This document shows, one piece after another, positions 61,504-64,000 of a DNA stretch of 64,000 nt. This stretch comes from JABDMH01 sp965223165. GTDB lineage: Bacteria > Bacteroidota > Bacteroidia > Chitinophagales > Saprospiraceae. The position numbers and the translations under genes are program-made. Each line of letters opens with the position of its first letter. Position 1 is the first letter of the stretch. The stretch covers positions 1,868,413 through 1,932,412 of the forward strand of contig CBDCVQ010000020.1 of the NCBI GenBank assembly GCA_965223165.1. Direction: 5' to 3'. Below the pieces are notes generated by a model. That model saw only the letters and a list, made by a program, of their open reading frames with translations, searched no databases and was not told the origin of the DNA.

Positions 61504-61536
61504 AAGGGGTGACCGTAAAGGACACGGCCACCCCTT
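61504..61536 (+). terminator. Candidate hairpin behind the ligase gene
   Basis: AAGGGGTG/CACCCCTT with an inner CCGT/ACGG. No T-run follows on either side, so termination is uncertain. Confidence 0.4.
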
Positions 61537-61609
61537 GATGTAATGGGCGAAACTAACTTCTTGCGATCTGATGAGGTTATGTGCCGCTGCTGCGTGCGAC
61601 TATGGGCGT

Positions 61610-62362
61610 TTAGGCCATTCGCTCTTTTATGTAGGTGACCTTCTCCTGTATATCCAGGATCCTCTCCTCCAGGACATTCTCTACCGCCGCCTTGGTATCG
61701 GTGAAGCTGATGTGCGCATAATAGGACCAGACCTCCGCAATATTACGGTAGGAAATACGGTACGGAGGAAAGGTTGGGTTATCAGAGATCGCCGTCAGTG
61801 AGATTCCATCGGGATTGAGCAGAATGCGCTTGTAGACGATGCCGTCCATATGGGTAGCGATCACGTAGGTCCTTTCGTTTTTTAGCTCCTCCAGCCGCTC
61901 AACATAGGAGCAGACCACGACTGAGCCCGGAGCCATGGGTAGCATCGAGTCTCCTTGTATTTCGAAGGCCCGGTACGTGCCATCCGGGATGTTTGGAAAG
62001 TACAGCTTGGGCAATTCTTGAATATACTCGGGGTCCTGAAAGCTCTCTAGATATCCCGCCTCCGCTTTGGCCGAGACAAACTCTATGTTTTGCCGGTTGT
62101 CCTGATCGACGGAGATCGCAAGTACCTTGAGGTCGTTGCTTTGGATGATCGTCAAGTCATCATGGCTCAGCTTGCGTGTCAAGAGGTCGTCAATGCTCAC
62201 CTCAAAGTAGCGACAGAGCTGTACCAACATCTGGATATTGGGCTCGGTATGATCGCGCTCGTAGTCACCGAGTGTGCTGCGAGGTATGCCCAGATCATCA
62301 GCTACCTGCTGCTGGGATACATGTCGCTTCTTGCGTAAGTACTTGAGATTTTCTGAGAGCAT
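61610..62362 (-). CDS. XRE-type HTH regulator with LexA-like (S24) peptidase domain
   Basis: 250 residues. XRE helix-turn-helix at about 5-60 (VSQQQVADDLGIPRSTLGDY), then an S24 domain with Ser139 (IQGDSMLPM) and Lys178 (IVYKRIL). The Ala102-Gly103 pair in SAKAEAGYLESF is a likely self-cleavage site. Such proteins are repressors that cut themselves on DNA damage or other stress, like LexA or phage repressors. The C-terminus adds a 40-residue helical tail. No phage genes lie near. It sits 19 bp from the GxxExxY gene. Confidence 0.88.
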   Translation of the reverse strand: MLSENLKYLRKKRHVSQQQVADDLGIPRSTLGDYERDHTEPNIQMLVQLCRYFEVSIDDLLTRKLSHDDLTIIQSNDLKVLAISVDQDNRQNIEFVSAKAEAGYLESFQDPEYIQELPKLYFPNIPDGTYRAFEIQGDSMLPMAPGSVVVCSYVERLEELKNERTYVIATHMDGIVYKRILLNPDGISLTAISDNPTFPPYRISYRNIAEVWSYYAHISFTDTKAAVENVLEERILDIQEKVTYIKERMA

Positions 62363-62381
62363 AGGTTACCTTTTTTAAGAG

Positions 62382-62777
62382 CTAACAGGCGGTCGCATTG
62401 AGCGGATGATGAAGCACCCGTCGTACGCCATGCTTTAATGTCCTGACATTAAAATTGAACAGAAACCCCACCTGACAGCCAGAGAGCTTCAGATGGGTCC
62501 GCACCTCGGCGGCGTGCACCTCCGTAAACTTGTCCACCGACTTGATCGCCAACACTACCCGTCCTTCCACCAACAGATCCACTTGGTATGAGATATCAAG
62601 CTGCTTACCACTATAGGTCAGCGGGAGATCTTTCTTTCTCTCTACCCGCAGTCCCAGGCCCTTAAGCTCGTGGTACAGGCACCGTTCGTATGCATTGGCA
62701 AGCAATCCGGGTCCGAGATTAGCATGCACCTTGAAGGCGGCTTTCAATATCAGTTGGCTTAGGTTGTTTTCGATCAT
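62382..62777 (-). CDS. GxxExxY family protein with both signature acidic residues replaced
   Basis: 131 residues. The family frame is clear (KVHANLGPGLLANAYERCLY, then YQVDLLVEGRVVLAIKSVDK, and LKLSGCQVGFLFNFN). In GxxExxY the Glu is Ala27 (GLLANAY), and the ExK position after the conserved Asp67 is Ala77 (LAIK). The family has a PD-(D/E)xK nuclease-like fold, and these are the expected metal ligands, so the protein is probably inactive as a nuclease. Cytoplasmic. It lies upstream of the LexA-like regulator on the same strand and may be cotranscribed. Confidence 0.85.
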   Translation of the reverse strand: MIENNLSQLILKAAFKVHANLGPGLLANAYERCLYHELKGLGLRVERKKDLPLTYSGKQLDISYQVDLLVEGRVVLAIKSVDKFTEVHAAEVRTHLKLSGCQVGFLFNFNVRTLKHGVRRVLHHPLNATAC

Positions 62778-62995
62778 TTGGACGCGTGCATTTTTAGTGG
62801 TGAGTAATAGCGGATTACTAACCTATGCATATTTTGTGAAATTGTCCATTTTTCCGACAAAAAAATGTCGAATAATTCGCCCGGGGAGGAATTTTGGCTA
62901 CCTCTGCCTGTGAAATCGCCCTCCAGCGTTGATTAATTCAACAAGGGGAGGTCGATAAAATCGTCGATTGTCTTCCTTCCGTTTGCTACTAGGCA

Positions 62996-64000
62996 TCAAC
63001 TGCCCTGGACATCGATGAGGTATTTCATCCCACCCGGATGGGACTCGATGGACTCAAAGACCGACTGCACCTGATCCAACGTCACCACCTCGGTAATCAT
63101 CTGATCCAAGGGCAAGTGTCCACTGGCGGCCAGCGCAATGGCTTCTTCAAAGTCCTCTGGTTCATACACCCGTGCACCCAAGAGTGTCAGTTCGGACAAG
63201 AAAATGTCAAACAAACTCACGGCTTGCGGCTCTGGGTGGATTGCTACCATCACGATTCGGGCTCGCTTGTTGGCCACCTTAGTCATGTCTCTCACCGCTG
63301 CGGTAGCTCCGGATACTTCGAAGACGACATCAGCCATATGTCCGCCCGTCAGCTGGTGGATGGCGGTGGGGAGCTCTTCTGTCTTGGCATCTACGGTGTC
63401 AAAGCCCAGGTCCGAGGCCAACTGCAGCCTGGCCGGGCTCACCTCACTCAGCATGACCTTTGCTCCCTTGTGCCTCGCTACCAGGGCGATCAGCAGACCG
63501 ATCGGTCCACCGCCCAGTACCACAGCTCGCTCGTCCCGTTGGAGTGCGGCCATTCGCACATCGTGACAGGCGACCGCGAGGGGCTCGATCATGGCGGCAT
63601 GCTTCGGATGTAACCCTTCGGGCAAGCGGTGGATGGTGTAGGCAGGGACGGTCAATGATGACTGCATACCACCAGCCAGATCCACCCCAATCACCTGGAG
63701 ATTTTTGCTGATATGCGAAAACCCCTTGTCCGAGGAGTAGAGCTCGCCGATTTTGAGTGGCCTGACCGTGACGGCATCTCCGGGAGCGTATTGGGTCACG
63801 CGGGTGCCCACCTCGACGATCGTGCCCGATAGTTCATGACCGATGACCTGTGGTGTCTGCACCCGCTGATCCATATGTCCTTGGTAGATATGAATGTCCG
63901 TACCGCAGATGCCACAGAAAGCTACTTCGAGCCGTACCTCTTCGTCCGCTGGTGCGATCACTTGACCAGCAGTGGTGGCAAACTGCCGGTCGCCCAGATA
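62996..64000 (-). CDS. Zinc-dependent alcohol dehydrogenase family, partial
   Basis: At least 334 residues; the frame runs off the window, so the first residues are missing (the first visible are YLGDRQFATTAGQV). A medium-chain dehydrogenase: catalytic zinc ligands Cys in CGICGTDIHIYQ, His-Glu in VIGHELSGTIVEVG and Glu in MIEPLAVACHD; NAD(P)-binding VVLGGGPIGLLIALVA. The four-cysteine structural-zinc loop typical of many family members is absent (VTVRPLKIGELYSSDKGFSH). It resembles threonine or polyol dehydrogenases; the substrate is not clear. Confidence 0.88.
   Translation of the reverse strand, partial: YLGDRQFATTAGQVIAPADEEVRLEVAFCGICGTDIHIYQGHMDQRVQTPQVIGHELSGTIVEVGTRVTQYAPGDAVTVRPLKIGELYSSDKGFSHISKNLQVIGVDLAGGMQSSLTVPAYTIHRLPEGLHPKHAAMIEPLAVACHDVRMAALQRDERAVVLGGGPIGLLIALVARHKGAKVMLSEVSPARLQLASDLGFDTVDAKTEELPTAIHQLTGGHMADVVFEVSGATAAVRDMTKVANKRARIVMVAIHPEPQAVSLFDIFLSELTLLGARVYEPEDFEEAIALAASGHLPLDQMITEVVTLDQVQSVFESIESHPGGMKYLIDVQGS

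Overview
The window reads as a chromosomal segment of a Bacteroidota bacterium, probably a Saprospirales-like lineage (the order is inference). Support comes from candidate TAnnTTTG promoters ahead of several genes, a GYDIA-type GHMP kinase beside mevalonate-pathway enzymes, a type IX secretion sorting-domain-like ORF, TolB-propeller/outer-membrane barrel proteins, and SusD-free but lipoprotein-rich content. Housekeeping regions are moderately GC-rich; about 3.1-14 kb is clearly more AT-rich and full of debris.

Layout. 1-14 kb is an accessory region: two arrays of a hairpin-forming repeat (1-1091, 4230-4610), a 231-bp MITE, remnants of a serine hydrolase, a tyrosine recombinase and an SDR oxidoreductase, a TetR regulator with palindromic operators, an intact IS4-family element that split the signal peptide of an S41 peptidase, and two Nudix hydrolases. 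14-22 kb holds lipoproteins, an orphan HipA-like kinase, HtrA protease, a frameshifted Hsp20, and a tRNA-Val with a degraded second copy about 1 kb away. 22.3-29.5 kb is one tight minus-strand operon (small membrane protein, mutL, two rhomboid proteases, EEP phosphatase, cysS, M28 peptidase). A 1.5-kb GC-rich repeat tract separates it from purF. 33.3-35.6 kb is an ECF sigma / anti-sigma / adhesin-like operon. 35.6-38.9 kb is rplM-rpsI-rpsB-tsf-pyrH. 40.8-44.4 kb encodes IDI-2, HMG-CoA reductase and a GYDIA kinase, followed by a ferredoxin-NADP-type reductase, a NifU-type Fe-S protein, an inositol monophosphatase and an ABC permease. 48-51 kb is a 1020-residue metalloprotease/TolB/barrel protein; 51.7-54.5 kb is clpB, whose stop codon lies inside the second MITE copy. 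The right end has a stand-alone sorting-domain ORF, secreted and lipid-anchored proteins, an O-antigen-ligase/TPR protein, a LexA-like regulator, a GxxExxY protein that has lost both signature acidic residues, and the 3' part of a zinc dehydrogenase gene cut by the window edge.

Several otherwise well conserved genes (purF, the anti-sigma gene, hsp20, a small membrane protein) carry single-base frameshifts in or beside homopolymers. This looks more like sequencing indels than true decay, and I annotate them as reconstructed genes where the two halves join cleanly.
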